Assembly (NCBI GenBank): GCA_001548435.1
Contig: AP017308.1
Span: 5,279,030-5,343,029, forward strand
DNA: 64,000 nt
Direction of reading: 5' to 3'
Origin: Leptolyngbya sp. NIES-3755
GTDB lineage: Bacteria > Cyanobacteriota > Cyanobacteriia > Leptolyngbyales > Leptolyngbyaceae
This document shows positions 1 to 7,871 of the stretch, piece after piece. A program made the position numbers and the translations under genes. Position 1 is the first letter of the stretch. Every line of letters starts with the position of its first letter. Under the pieces are notes generated by a model. The model saw nothing but the letters and a program-made list of their open reading frames with translations, did no database searches and was not told where the DNA came from.

Positions 1-279
1 CTGCACCGCATCTAACACTTGCAATCCCGGCACAATTTCCCCAGCGGCAAACGGCTGAATCACAAATCGTCCATCGGTCATTTCTGAAATGCGCCGACAC
101 ACCGTTTCCGCCCCGCCAAAAATCGTCTCTAGTGATTTGGGCCAACTGGTTGCCATGCGCCATCTCACCGACGGTAAAGCCGTTCCCGCCGTTGCCACAC
201 CCCGTTTACGAATCGTACAAGCCGTTAAGCTGCTACCGGATGCGATCGCGCTTCCCAAGACAAAAATTCTACGCTTCAT
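1..279 (-). CDS. TRAP transporter substrate-binding protein, N-terminal part (gene runs off the left edge)
   Basis: The reading frame is open from an ATG at 279 to the window edge (93 codons). It starts with a basic, hydrophobic leader ending in an L-T-A-C lipobox-like stretch at about residues 17-21, so the protein is probably exported and lipid-anchored. The following region ([20 protein letters not shown], then a stretch reading [13 protein letters not shown]) is typical of DctP/TakP-type periplasmic binding proteins of tripartite ATP-independent transporters, which bind organic or keto acids. A GTG directly before the ATG could also be the start. The C-terminal ligand-binding half is outside the window, so the substrate cannot be judged. 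Confidence 0.75.
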   Translation of the reverse strand, partial: MKRRIFVLGSAIASGSSLTACTIRKRGVATAGTALPSVRWRMATSWPKSLETIFGGAETVCRRISEMTDGRFVIQPFAAGEIVPGLQVLDAVQ

Positions 280-306
280 CACTGTTGCCCACTCGTATCG
301 AAAATC

Positions 307-675
307 TTACCGAGCAACGGGGACAGATTTTCGGTGTGGTTTGTTTTTCTTAGTGGGGGGTGGGGAAATCAGCAGCGGTAGATAACCCTGAAACAAAGCA
401 CAAAAATCTGTAGCATCTGCTCTACTGTGTTTTAGTCCGCAATCTACGAGCTGCTTGGCGGCAACAAATTCTTCTACGGTTAATCCAGCAGTGCGAATCA
501 AACTTCGCAAAGTTCCCTTCGCTACTTCACGGTGATCAGGAATCGAAAGCGTGACCATCTCTTCGTCCTTCGTCATAATAATGTGGCTGCCCGTCTGCCG
601 CACAGCTTCCCACCCCAACGATTCAAAGACGCGCACAACTTCTCGCCCACTCATAACAGGTAAAGCAGAACCCAT
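307..675 (-). CDS. hicA: HicA-family mRNA interferase toxin with long C-terminal extension
   Basis: Residues 6-72 match the HicA/YcfA fold: a GREVVRVFESLGWEAVRQTGSH core with the catalytic His in the G-S-H motif, then a strand and an IRTAGLTVEEF ending. HicA toxins degrade mRNA and are neutralised by HicB. The ATG overlaps the TAA of the upstream hicB by one base, so the two are translationally coupled. The usual family length is about 60-80 residues; this ORF continues to 122 residues with a low-complexity, Pro/Lys-rich tail (PPPTKKNKPHRK) that looks like read-through into former non-coding DNA. Whether the toxin is active cannot be told from sequence. Confidence 0.8.
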   Translation of the reverse strand: MGSALPVMSGREVVRVFESLGWEAVRQTGSHIIMTKDEEMVTLSIPDHREVAKGTLRSLIRTAGLTVEEFVAAKQLVDCGLKHSRADATDFCALFQGYLPLLISPPPTKKNKPHRKSVPVAR

Positions 676-881
676 TAGGCGACGACCTCAACCTGATGCG
701 TTTCTACAGTCAGCGGCATTCCACGCTCTGCCCGAACCTGTAGACACGCAGCGATCGCATCTTTGATATTCTCAAGAGCTTCCTGTTTCGTCTGACCCTG
801 ACTTACACATCCGGGAATACTGGGACACTCCACAACCCAGACTCCATCCTCATCCCGATCAAGCGTTACGCTAAACTTCAT
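675..881 (-). CDS. hicB: HicB-family antitoxin
   Basis: 68-residue protein with the partial RNase-H fold typical of HicB: MKFSVTLDRDEDGVWVVECP, then PGCVSQGQTKQEALENIKDA, the hallmark 'PGC-SQG-T-EEAL-NI-AI' pattern. It is the first gene of the pair and ends one base into hicA. No separate DNA-binding domain is present, so this is the short, single-domain HicB type. It is expected to bind HicA and block its active-site histidine. The gene order hicB-hicA is the less common of the two known arrangements but frequent in cyanobacteria. Confidence 0.85.
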   Translation of the reverse strand: MKFSVTLDRDEDGVWVVECPSIPGCVSQGQTKQEALENIKDAIAACLQVRAERGMPLTVETHQVEVVA

Positions 882-1016
882 AACACGCTTCCTTAACCAA
901 AAATGTCGCTTTTGCCATTTTAACTGCTTGTCGCTTGATGCCTTTTCAAAAAGCCCGTTTATAATTCAAGTCCGCTTCAACTGGGGTTGCTACCCTGCTT
1001 TACAGTTCATATCGCT

Positions 1017-2021
1017 TCATTTGTCGCACCGAGACCCATAACGCGCTTGCTCAACGACTTGACGAATCGCATCAATGACTTGCTCTGGCTCATCTAACTG
1101 AATCGCATGACCGCTTTGCTCCACAATGACTTGAACGCCTTGGGGTGACTCACGGGCTAAATCTGCATCTAATGCCTGCATCGATTCAATCAATTCCAGA
1201 GATGCCCCAAAGTCGGGCTTTCCAGAGGATAAGACTCGCAAAGGAATATTTGGAAAGGAACAAGCACCACGGACTTTCTCAATCTGTTGCAAGCTCGTTG
1301 GAAAGCCAGCAGATTCTTGACCCAGTGTTTGCCAAAACTGAGTTCTTGCATAGATAGACTTGGCAGCAAATTGCAGGTCGGGGCGAAGTTTTTTGAATAG
1401 CCCTGCGGCTAAGGGTAATCGATCTAACGTAACCAACAACCGAAACAAGCCAATTCTCGCTGCGATCGGTAAGACGTGAATTGCCAACCAATCAAATTGC
1501 TGATTCAGCTTGACCATATCTGGAGGCATTGATTCGTACATTCGCTCGTGTGCAACAGAGACTAAAACCATTCCCGCAACTTCTTCTGGATATTGATAGG
1601 CAAACAATCGAACAAAGATGCCACTCAAGGACATTCCAACAAGAACATAGGGCGGTGCAATTCCAGCATTCTGTAAAAGTTGGCGTAAGTCATCGACAAT
1701 GTGTTGAGCCGTGCGCGGATTTGCACTTAAATCACTCCACCCATATCCCGCACGATCATAAGTGACGATTTGCGTGAATTTGGCGATTTCAGGTTGAACG
1801 AGTTGCCAATCGAGATGAGTGGCTCCCTGCCCACTTTCAATCACGACGGTCGGCTGTCCTGCTCCCATCGCTTGGTAATGTAGGCGATTTCCATGCACCT
1901 CGATCATTTTTCCAGGTGGTAAAAATTTACGACGATCGCGCCGGGTCGCAAGCGTTTGATAAATTGCGCCGAATCCAACGACTCCAACGAATAACCCAAA
2001 GAGCGCAACGAACCCCAGCAT
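1017..2021 (-). CDS. Alpha/beta-fold hydrolase with N-terminal membrane anchor
   Basis: 334 residues. A single hydrophobic segment at residues 2-22 is followed by RRDRRK, which should leave the enzyme anchored in the membrane. The hydrolase domain shows the nucleophile elbow G-M-S-L-S-G with Ser131, a YDRAGYGWSD strand before it, and a C-terminal S-G-H-A-I-Q-L-D motif carrying the catalytic His. This is the broad 'alpha/beta hydrolase, prolyl-aminopeptidase-like' group; the substrate cannot be assigned. The gene stands alone between the hicBA pair and a NYN-domain gene on the same strand. Confidence 0.75.
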   Translation of the reverse strand: MLGFVALFGLFVGVVGFGAIYQTLATRRDRRKFLPPGKMIEVHGNRLHYQAMGAGQPTVVIESGQGATHLDWQLVQPEIAKFTQIVTYDRAGYGWSDLSANPRTAQHIVDDLRQLLQNAGIAPPYVLVGMSLSGIFVRLFAYQYPEEVAGMVLVSVAHERMYESMPPDMVKLNQQFDWLAIHVLPIAARIGLFRLLVTLDRLPLAAGLFKKLRPDLQFAAKSIYARTQFWQTLGQESAGFPTSLQQIEKVRGACSFPNIPLRVLSSGKPDFGASLELIESMQALDADLARESPQGVQVIVEQSGHAIQLDEPEQVIDAIRQVVEQARYGSRCDK

Positions 2022-2119
2022 TTTTATTCACCTGTAATGCTTGAATACGATCGGAATTATCTCACAGATGACTTTTTAACCACGCTCCAGACGCTACCTT
2101 GAGCCGCATAACAACAGGA

Positions 2120-2677
2120 TCAGCGCGGTTGATCTTTTCCGAATCGCATATCTTCTAAGCGCTTCTGAGCATCGGGATCGATCGAGTGCATCAACAATCG
2201 TCCCGCTGATCGCTTCTTCGGTTTCAACTTACTCTGAACCCGCCGCGCTGCAAACTCGACTTCATTCGCCAATTTTTCCGCAGACATCCACTCGGCTCCA
2301 TATCCGACCACGGTTAATTGCTGAGCGCGATCGCTAGTCGCCACAATCAACCGCTGCTTAAACTTGCGACTGTCATACCGAAAATCCGCACAAGTTTTCT
2401 CAATATACGTATCTGCGGTTTGTCCAAAATCGGTGTAGCACACAAATAAGTGCTTGGTAATCTCCTCGCGATTCGTCGGACAATCCCGATACTGCGCGTC
2501 AAACACCACATGAGTTTCAAAATTCTGATAGGAGCTATACCCAATCAGCGCTTCGACTAATTTCCGTCGGGATTCTTCTAGTCCGTCTCGATCGCGGATC
2601 GCTTTCAACTCATGCCAAGCTCCGACTATGTTATAGCCGTCCACCAATAGAAGTGCCTGTGGTGCGGAACGTGGCAT
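2120..2677 (-). CDS. NYN-domain (YacP/Rae1-like) putative ribonuclease
   Basis: About 185 residues. The start shows the NYN nuclease signature ALLLVDGYNIVGAW, with the conserved acidic Asp and Asn, followed by an E-x-R-R-KLVEAL helix, an HVVFDAQY strand with the second acidic residue, and VATSDRAQQ. This is the YacP branch of PIN-like nucleases, whose Bacillus member Rae1 cleaves mRNA on the ribosome. A basic tail (KLKPKKRSAGR) may bind RNA. The ATG at 2677 is preceded by an in-frame GTG at 2680; I chose the ATG. The divergent dynamin gene starts 126 bp away. Confidence 0.75.
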   Translation of the reverse strand: MPRSAPQALLLVDGYNIVGAWHELKAIRDRDGLEESRRKLVEALIGYSSYQNFETHVVFDAQYRDCPTNREEITKHLFVCYTDFGQTADTYIEKTCADFRYDSRKFKQRLIVATSDRAQQLTVVGYGAEWMSAEKLANEVEFAARRVQSKLKPKKRSAGRLLMHSIDPDAQKRLEDMRFGKDQPR

Positions 2678-2803
2678 CACTCAACGCTGAAAGGACATTG
2701 CAAAGATTGATATACTTCACCCCTCAATAATATTGCATTTTCTTAATTTGTTGAGGACTAGACGGGGAATTCTAGCGTTAAATCTTCTAATTGTCAGAAC
2801 GCT

Positions 2804-5185
2804 ATGAGTCTTCAAGTTCAAGTCGAGACGGTGTTGAATCTCTTGCAGCAAGAACCCGAATTGCGATCGCAAATCAATATTCATGCGATTCAGCATTCGC
2901 TCAAGAAAGCCGTTTCCCCCACCTTTGAAATTATTTTTGCTGGGGCGTTCAGTGCAGGAAAATCGATGCTGATTAATGCGCTGCTTGAACGGGAGTTGCT
3001 CTACAGCGCGGAAGGTCACGCAACCGGAACAGAATGCAAAATTGCGTATGCTGAATTGGGGCAGGAACGAGTCGTTTTAACATTCCTCAGTGCAACGGAA
3101 ATTCAGGAACAGGTGAATTTGCTCGGTCAGAAAATGGGACTGACGAAAACGATCGAGCTAGATCAATCCGAAGCGATCGCACTTCTTCAGGAAAAATGCC
3201 GCGAAATCGTTCAAACCGAAGGCGGAGAAAGTAAATCCGAGAAAGCGAAACAAGCGAGTGCATTGAACTATTTATTGGAAGGATTTTTAACGAATCGCGA
3301 TCGCATTCATTCAACCGAGAACCAAACCTTCTCAATGGAACAATTCCACTTTGAAACGCTGCAAGAAGCCGCGAGTTATGCCCGAAGAGGAGCAAACAGC
3401 GCAATTCTGAAACGAGTGGAATACTATTGCCATCATGATTTATTGAAAGATGGAAACATTCTGGTCGATACGCCTGGAATTGATGCCCCAGTCAAACGAG
3501 ATGCCGAACTCACTTATCGCAAAATCGAGCATCCGGATACTTCGGCGGTCGTTTGCGTTCTCAAGACTGCTTCAGCCGGAGATATGACCAGTGAAGAAAC
3601 CGAGCTTTTAGAGAAAACGCGCCTGAATCCGGGAGTGCGCGATCGCGTTTTCTATGTCTTCAATCACGTCGATGAAACTTGGTATAACGCTCAACTCAAA
3701 CAACGGCTTGACACGCTGATCGAAGAACAATTTGATCAAGGACGAGTGTATCGAACCAGTGCGCTTTTGGGATTTTATAGCAGTCAGATTCGATCGACGG
3801 GAATTCGCGATCGCTTCGGTCTTGACACGATCTTTGCTTCAGAAGAGACTCCTCAATTTGTCAGTGAATTCAATCGCTATTGTGCAAGTTCTGGCAAACT
3901 TTCTGCTGAGACTTTCCGCATTGATGTCCGCAGCTATGAATCTCCCAATGAAAACTATCTCCGCATCCTGAATGAACAAGGTGAAACGCTGATTCATCAA
4001 CTGATCCAAGACAGCGGAATCGAGCATTTCCGCACTGCAATCACGCGCTATCTCACCGAAGAAAAACGTCCACAATTGCTGGCAACACTCGCAGAGGATC
4101 TAAGACCGCTATGTATTGCACTGCAAAGACACTATCGAGAAGCCTGGGATGATTTAGCGCGTCAACCTCGCGATCGTGCTGCGATCAAAGAACAAGAACT
4201 GCGCCAACTCAGTCGCGATCTCAAACAAGCTGGAGATGCCTACCGTCAAGACATTGAGCAAATCGTAAACGATACTGTTGCAACGAATCTCAATCCATCG
4301 CTCGAAAGCGACTTCACCCGATTAAAAGCCAAGATGGTCAGCCGCTTAGATGAGTTGCTCAACACCTTTTCTGTTGGAGAAGTTCATCGCCGCGCCCAAA
4401 GCAGCCATCGCCGCAATTCCGTTGTGCCGCTGTCTGGAATTTTGGCAGAAGCTTTCTACTATCTAGCAAATGGACTAGAAGACGTATTAGTTGAATGTTC
4501 ACGCGAGATTGTGACGCATTTCTTTTCACGTTTAATTGATCAGGTTCGTCGTCAGGACTATTACCGCAACCTTCAGCGCTTACTCGGAAATGATGGCGGC
4601 ATTGAGCGATCGCTGATTCAACTCCAACAGCAAGCAACTCTGGCACTAGAAAACGAAGCGCGAATTGAATGCGATCGCTATGTGCGCGAACGTCCTGAGT
4701 ATTACACCGAAGGAACAGCTTCGATCTGGCAACTCCGCCAAACCTTACAGCAAGCTTGTCGCGGTTACGATTACCAATCGATGATCGAAGCAGAACCTGC
4801 GATCCGGCAACTTCTCAAATTGGATTTTGAGCAAAAAGTTAAAGCCACGATTACACGAACCTTCCGCCAAACCATCAATCAAACGCTGAATTCTCATCTT
4901 TTACCTGCTGCGACTGAACAAGCAGAACAGATTTTGCAACAGTACGACGCGGCTCGAACTCATCTTGCACGAGTGCTGGACAAAGAAGCTGAGGAAAAAC
5001 TGCGGCAAAATCAATGCAAACAAGCAGTGTTAGAGGAAAAGATTGCAGCGTATAACCAAGCTGTTTCTGAGATCAATGCTGGTTTGGAAGCGATGTTACT
5101 TGAGCAGCACAAATTACCGATCGTCACTGAGTTCGTTCCGATGGCTGAATCAATGAATGGGAAAAGTGCGATCGCTGTGAATTGA
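2804..5185 (+). CDS. Dynamin-family GTPase
   Basis: 793-residue bacterial dynamin-like protein. The G1 P-loop GAFSAGKS lies at residues 47-54, the G2 Thr follows in a GHATGTE motif near residue 75, and the G3 motif DTPGID near residue 222. The G4-like region appears around VFNHVDE. The remainder is helical and rich in Gln, Glu and Arg, as expected for the stalk. Bacterial dynamins remodel or repair membranes; in cyanobacteria a thylakoid role has been described for some members, but the role here is inference. Two KGK-domain genes and an HNH gene follow closely on the same strand. Confidence 0.85.
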   Translation: MSLQVQVETVLNLLQQEPELRSQINIHAIQHSLKKAVSPTFEIIFAGAFSAGKSMLINALLERELLYSAEGHATGTECKIAYAELGQERVVLTFLSATEIQEQVNLLGQKMGLTKTIELDQSEAIALLQEKCREIVQTEGGESKSEKAKQASALNYLLEGFLTNRDRIHSTENQTFSMEQFHFETLQEAASYARRGANSAILKRVEYYCHHDLLKDGNILVDTPGIDAPVKRDAELTYRKIEHPDTSAVVCVLKTASAGDMTSEETELLEKTRLNPGVRDRVFYVFNHVDETWYNAQLKQRLDTLIEEQFDQGRVYRTSALLGFYSSQIRSTGIRDRFGLDTIFASEETPQFVSEFNRYCASSGKLSAETFRIDVRSYESPNENYLRILNEQGETLIHQLIQDSGIEHFRTAITRYLTEEKRPQLLATLAEDLRPLCIALQRHYREAWDDLARQPRDRAAIKEQELRQLSRDLKQAGDAYRQDIEQIVNDTVATNLNPSLESDFTRLKAKMVSRLDELLNTFSVGEVHRRAQSSHRRNSVVPLSGILAEAFYYLANGLEDVLVECSREIVTHFFSRLIDQVRRQDYYRNLQRLLGNDGGIERSLIQLQQQATLALENEARIECDRYVRERPEYYTEGTASIWQLRQTLQQACRGYDYQSMIEAEPAIRQLLKLDFEQKVKATITRTFRQTINQTLNSHLLPAATEQAEQILQQYDAARTHLARVLDKEAEEKLRQNQCKQAVLEEKIAAYNQAVSEINAGLEAMLLEQHKLPIVTEFVPMAESMNGKSAIAVN

Positions 5186-5226
5186 GACAAATCGGGAATC
5201 TTTTAGAAATAAAACGAGAGGTTTTT

Positions 5227-5523
5227 ATGGACGATTCTATACAGCCAATTCTTTTGCAAGAGGACGGAGTTATCGATCTGTCTGGCAAGAATTTGGGGAT
5301 AATTTCCGATCGCATTGTGAGAGTCAATGCACTTCTTAATACCATCAAGCGTCATCTTGGCGACAAGCGAGAGTGGCTTAATGAGGGATTTGAGTGTGAA
5401 ATGTTAGCTCCAGGCGGAATTTGGCAGAAAGGCAGAATCAGGTTGCAGCTTGAGTTCCACCCTGAACAACCAAATGAGCTATTTGATTCGTGTCAACAGA
5501 TTGAAGCATCTCAAAATCATTAA
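5227..5523 (+). CDS. KGK-domain protein (first of two)
   Basis: 98 residues from the ATG at 5227, chosen because GAGAGG sits just upstream at a good distance; an upstream TTG at 5182 in the same frame has no such site. The C-terminal part reads GGIWQKGRIRLQLEFHPE, the K-G-R/K-I/V-R hallmark of the cyanobacterial KGK family, preceded by WLNEGFECEMLAPGG. The molecular function of this family is unknown. It begins 41 bases after the dynamin stop and precedes a second KGK gene, so the group is probably one transcription unit. Confidence 0.7.
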   Translation: MDDSIQPILLQEDGVIDLSGKNLGIISDRIVRVNALLNTIKRHLGDKREWLNEGFECEMLAPGGIWQKGRIRLQLEFHPEQPNELFDSCQQIEASQNH

Positions 5524-5558
5524 TCGTTCAACATTAAGCTACTCTCAATGGAGAAAAT

Positions 5559-5969
5559 ATGATGCAGCCCGAACTTCCGCCAAATTTGAATGGCGAGGAT
5601 ATTATTCAGTTCTATCAATCAGGATTAGGCTCCCCACCGGAGATGATGAAGTTAAATCGGTTTCAGGATGTCATCAATTCGATTCTCAGAAGCAGCGAAC
5701 TGAACGATACTATTGCTTCGGCACTTGCTGAAGCAGACGTAAATACCTTTACATGGGAACGTGCCCACCATTGGTTCAAAGATGGTGTAGGTTGTGAATT
5801 GCTAAAACTCGGCGACGCTCGGTGGCGCAGTGGAAAGATCAGGATGCAAGTAACTCTGGAATTTGTGCCTGATGAAGTTGCCTCTGAGCAAATGTCACAA
5901 GAAAGCTGTGATGTGTCGCCACTGGCTGAAATTCGACAGGAAATTTCAAGTCAAGGTTTGAATGTCTAA
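5559..5969 (+). CDS. KGK-domain protein (second of two)
   Basis: 136 residues, starting at one of two adjacent ATGs after the purine-rich site GGAGAAAA. It contains HHWFKDGVGCELLKLG and RWRSGKIRMQVTLEFVPDE, the same KGK module as its upstream neighbour (F-x-C-E-L/M-L ... W-x-x-G-K/R-I-R). The two proteins are diverged, so this is an old duplication or two family members rather than a recent copy. Its last eight bases overlap the start of the HNH gene, indicating translational coupling. Function unknown. Confidence 0.7.
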   Translation: MMQPELPPNLNGEDIIQFYQSGLGSPPEMMKLNRFQDVINSILRSSELNDTIASALAEADVNTFTWERAHHWFKDGVGCELLKLGDARWRSGKIRMQVTLEFVPDEVASEQMSQESCDVSPLAEIRQEISSQGLNV

Positions 5970-6210
5970 AAAATCTTCTCGAATTCGCATTCCTGCCGAA
6001 GTCAAGCAATATCTTCTTGAGCGCAACCAACATCAGTGTCAAAGCTGTGGAAAAGTCGATCGAGAAACCGAACTGACGATCGATCACATCATCCCCCTCG
6101 CCAACGGCGGCAGCGACGACCTGAGCAACCTGCAAATATTATGTCGATCGTGCAATTCCCGCAAAAAACACAGCTTTGATCCGAGGTTCGATCGACAATT
6201 TAATCTCTAG
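5962..6210 (+). CDS. Small HNH endonuclease-like protein
   Basis: 82 residues forming one HNH domain: a zinc-binding CQSCG pair, the catalytic TIDHIIPLANGG core (His-His), N at DLSNLQILC and a second zinc pair C-R-S-C. Such small stand-alone HNH proteins occur widely in cyanobacteria, as restriction-linked, mobile or housekeeping nucleases. The ATG overlaps the upstream KGK stop by 8 bases. A basic N-terminus (KKSSRIRIP) and helix before the first Cys fit a DNA-binding role. No methylase or intron is nearby, so the biological role is open. Confidence 0.8.
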   Translation: MSKKSSRIRIPAEVKQYLLERNQHQCQSCGKVDRETELTIDHIIPLANGGSDDLSNLQILCRSCNSRKKHSFDPRFDRQFNL

Positions 6211-6230
6211 ATTTTTGCCTCTTCGAGCAA

Positions 6231-6626
6231 TCAAGGAATGAAGATTCTTCTGGCTCCTCGATAACTGTCGATCGCAAGCACAATTTCAATCAAGCTTTCA
6301 ACACAGCGACCTCGATATTCGGAATCATTTAGAAGTCGATCGGTATTACTTACCGTAACAACAGGCAAGGACTCCGAAGTGTTTTCTTCTCGCATCACCT
6401 GTTCTAGCGAATCTTTTCCTTTCATGCTGCGATTGGCAGTAAGTAATACCATCTGATCTTCTTGAGCGATTCGCCAAACTGTCCTGTCGTCACTATCGAT
6501 CGATAATCCAATTTCTGCAAATGTCACAAACTGAATCGAAACCAGATCAAGCCAGCCCTCACTCGCGATCGCGCCAAAAAATACCAGAGCATGACCTCTA
6601 AGATTGTGGTCGATTAGAAAGATCAT
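6231..6626 (-). CDS. PIN-like protein paired with a DUF433 protein (toxin candidate)
   Basis: 131 residues. It starts with IFLIDHNLRGHALVFFGAI and continues with GLSIDSDDRTVWRIAQED and LLTANRSMKGKDSL; the spaced Asp residues and LLTANR strand resemble the PIN-like fold of DUF5615-type proteins. Cyanobacterial relatives of this family are often mis-labelled as malonyltransferases, which the sequence does not support. The ATG overlaps the TGA of the DUF433 gene by four bases (ATGA). The pairing with DUF433 suggests a toxin-antitoxin module with this protein as the nuclease; that is inference from context. Confidence 0.6.
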   Translation of the reverse strand: MIFLIDHNLRGHALVFFGAIASEGWLDLVSIQFVTFAEIGLSIDSDDRTVWRIAQEDQMVLLTANRSMKGKDSLEQVMREENTSESLPVVTVSNTDRLLNDSEYRGRCVESLIEIVLAIDSYRGARRIFIP

Positions 6627-7018
6627 ACTTTGGATTCGCGTTGAGCCTTAGCTGCCCGAAGCTTCTCCCAAGCCGCTTCAGTTCCAGGCTTTGGGAGCTG
6701 TGCTGCAATGTGAGCAACTCGATCGCGATTTTGCGCTTCGTAGTACTGCCGCAGTTCTTCAGATTCTTTGAGAACTTGCTGATATTCAGCTTCCACCTCT
6801 GCACGATGCACCTCAATATAAGCGAGAGCCGCATTTATCTGTGATTCTGTCAGATCAAACAATCCACGAATAAAATGAGGCGGATATTGAGCCGTTACAT
6901 AATCCATCACGTCGTAGAGTGTGATGCGGGTGTTTGCGATCGTTAGCCCACGCTCTGTCCGAATAATCAATGTCATCGCCTCGTCGCGTAAATTTCTCTT
7001 TGCTATAGTCTGCTTCAT
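6623..7018 (-). CDS. DUF433-domain protein (antitoxin candidate)
   Basis: About 131 residues from the ATG at 7018, chosen because GAGGAG lies five bases upstream. The DUF433 winged-helix core is visible: IANTRITLYDVMDYV, then PPHFIRGLFDLTESQINAALAYIEVH. This domain binds DNA in VapB-like antitoxins. A long acidic/basic helix follows (EVEAEYQQVLKESEELRQY), which could contact the toxin. It overlaps the downstream PIN-like gene by four bases. The next module (7048-7721) has the same two-gene order, so the modules probably arose by duplication of a type II system. Confidence 0.7.
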   Translation of the reverse strand: MKQTIAKRNLRDEAMTLIIRTERGLTIANTRITLYDVMDYVTAQYPPHFIRGLFDLTESQINAALAYIEVHRAEVEAEYQQVLKESEELRQYYEAQNRDRVAHIAAQLPKPGTEAAWEKLRAAKAQRESKV

Positions 7019-7047
7019 CCATCTCCTCGATTCCATTTTAGGATTGT

Positions 7048-7401
7048 TCAGAATGGAAAGGTCATAATTTGGTCAACCCATTCTTCAGCCGTAGACGCTT
7101 CCCAAACCAGAATGACGGCATCGATCGCTTCACCAATGGGTAGATTCTGAGAAAGAATGAGAACACCAGAACTCTTTTGCAACGTGATGAATTGACCAAA
7201 CTCAGTCGGCATCGTTTTACGATCGTGCGTCACCAATACCCGACCTTCTCGCGCCGCGATCGCCAAAACCTCCGGATCTTTCAGCCCTTCAAGTCCCGCT
7301 TCGTTCGCTGACTGAAAATCCAGATTAGGATATCTGCGAATCGCACCTGTGACGATCGCTTGTCTCAGATCGGCATCCGCTTGGAATCGAATCTCTGTCA
7401 T
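7048..7401 (-). CDS. DUF5615-family PIN-like protein (toxin candidate)
   Basis: 117 residues from the ATG at 7401, which overlaps the preceding DUF433 stop as ATGA; an in-frame upstream start at 7461 would extend far into that gene and is unlikely. Features: IRFQADADLRQAIV (first Asp), DFQSANEAGLEGLKDPEVL, then GRVLVTHDRKTMP with the second acidic strand, and GVLILSQNLPIGEAI. This is a standard DUF5615 PIN-like layout. As in other such modules it is predicted to be the RNase partner of the DUF433 protein. It is only distantly related to the PIN-like protein at 6231-6626. Confidence 0.75.
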   Translation of the reverse strand: MTEIRFQADADLRQAIVTGAIRRYPNLDFQSANEAGLEGLKDPEVLAIAAREGRVLVTHDRKTMPTEFGQFITLQKSSGVLILSQNLPIGEAIDAVILVWEASTAEEWVDQIMTFPF

Positions 7402-7721
7402 TGCTTCTGAGCTTGAGCCGCTTTCAGTTTTTGATACAGCAAAGGACTCTTTTCTCTGCAAGTCTGCTGTAGTCGCTCAAATTCGGCTTCTCCTTCTTGC
7501 AGATACGCATCAATCAGCGATCGATTTGCCAGATAAAACGCGATCGCGCCATACACCTGTTCAAGCGAGAGCAACGGAAAATTCTGAGCAATACTTTCCG
7601 GTGAATCGCCATTGAGAAATGAGTAAACAACAGAGTCGAGCGAAATCCGAGTGCCTTCTATCCAATATGCTGTTCCTCGTTGCTCAATGTACGACTTTGA
7701 CAAAATCGGAGCTAATGCCAT
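7398..7721 (-). CDS. DUF433-domain protein (antitoxin candidate)
   Basis: 107 residues from the ATG at 7721 (MALAPILSKSYIEQRGTAYW); a longer frame to 7829 exists but its extra residues fall in the decayed PIN-like fragment described separately. DUF433 motifs: IEGTRISLDSVVYSFLNGDSP, then ESIAQNFPLLSLEQVYGAIA, the classic 'G-T-R-I/V-x-L-D-x-V-V ... S-L-E-Q-V-Y-x-A-I-A-F-Y' signature. It is translationally coupled to the DUF5615 gene through an ATGA overlap. Predicted DNA-binding antitoxin. Confidence 0.8.
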   Translation of the reverse strand: MALAPILSKSYIEQRGTAYWIEGTRISLDSVVYSFLNGDSPESIAQNFPLLSLEQVYGAIAFYLANRSLIDAYLQEGEAEFERLQQTCREKSPLLYQKLKAAQAQKQ

Positions 7722-7743
7722 AAAGATACCAGTCGCTTGATAA

Positions 7744-7815
7744 TCAAATTTTAGGAGACACAAGCGCGATCGCACCAAAGAAAACCAGCACATGATTCCT
7801 GAGATACGATCGCAT
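7744..7815 (-). pseudogene. Fragment of a PIN-like gene (decayed third module)
   Basis: A 23-codon frame from an ATG at 7815 to a TGA at 7746-7744 encodes LRNHVLVFFGAIAL, which matches NLRGHALVFFGAIAS at the N-terminus of the intact PIN-like protein at 6231-6626. The similarity is also visible in the DNA and ends shortly after this stretch. Together with an in-frame stop where the first residues should be (IDG-I-stop), this looks like the 5' remnant of a third copy of the module, now lying upstream of the second DUF433 gene. Confidence 0.5.
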
Positions 7816-7871
7816 TTAGATTCCATCAATGTCGATCAGCTAGAGTAACTTTCATACAAATCTTTGCAAAG

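Noticed and set aside
6231-6626. Malonyltransferase function for this gene
   Set aside because: Relatives often carry this label, but there is no G-x-S-x-G active site, and size and context fit a PIN-like protein.
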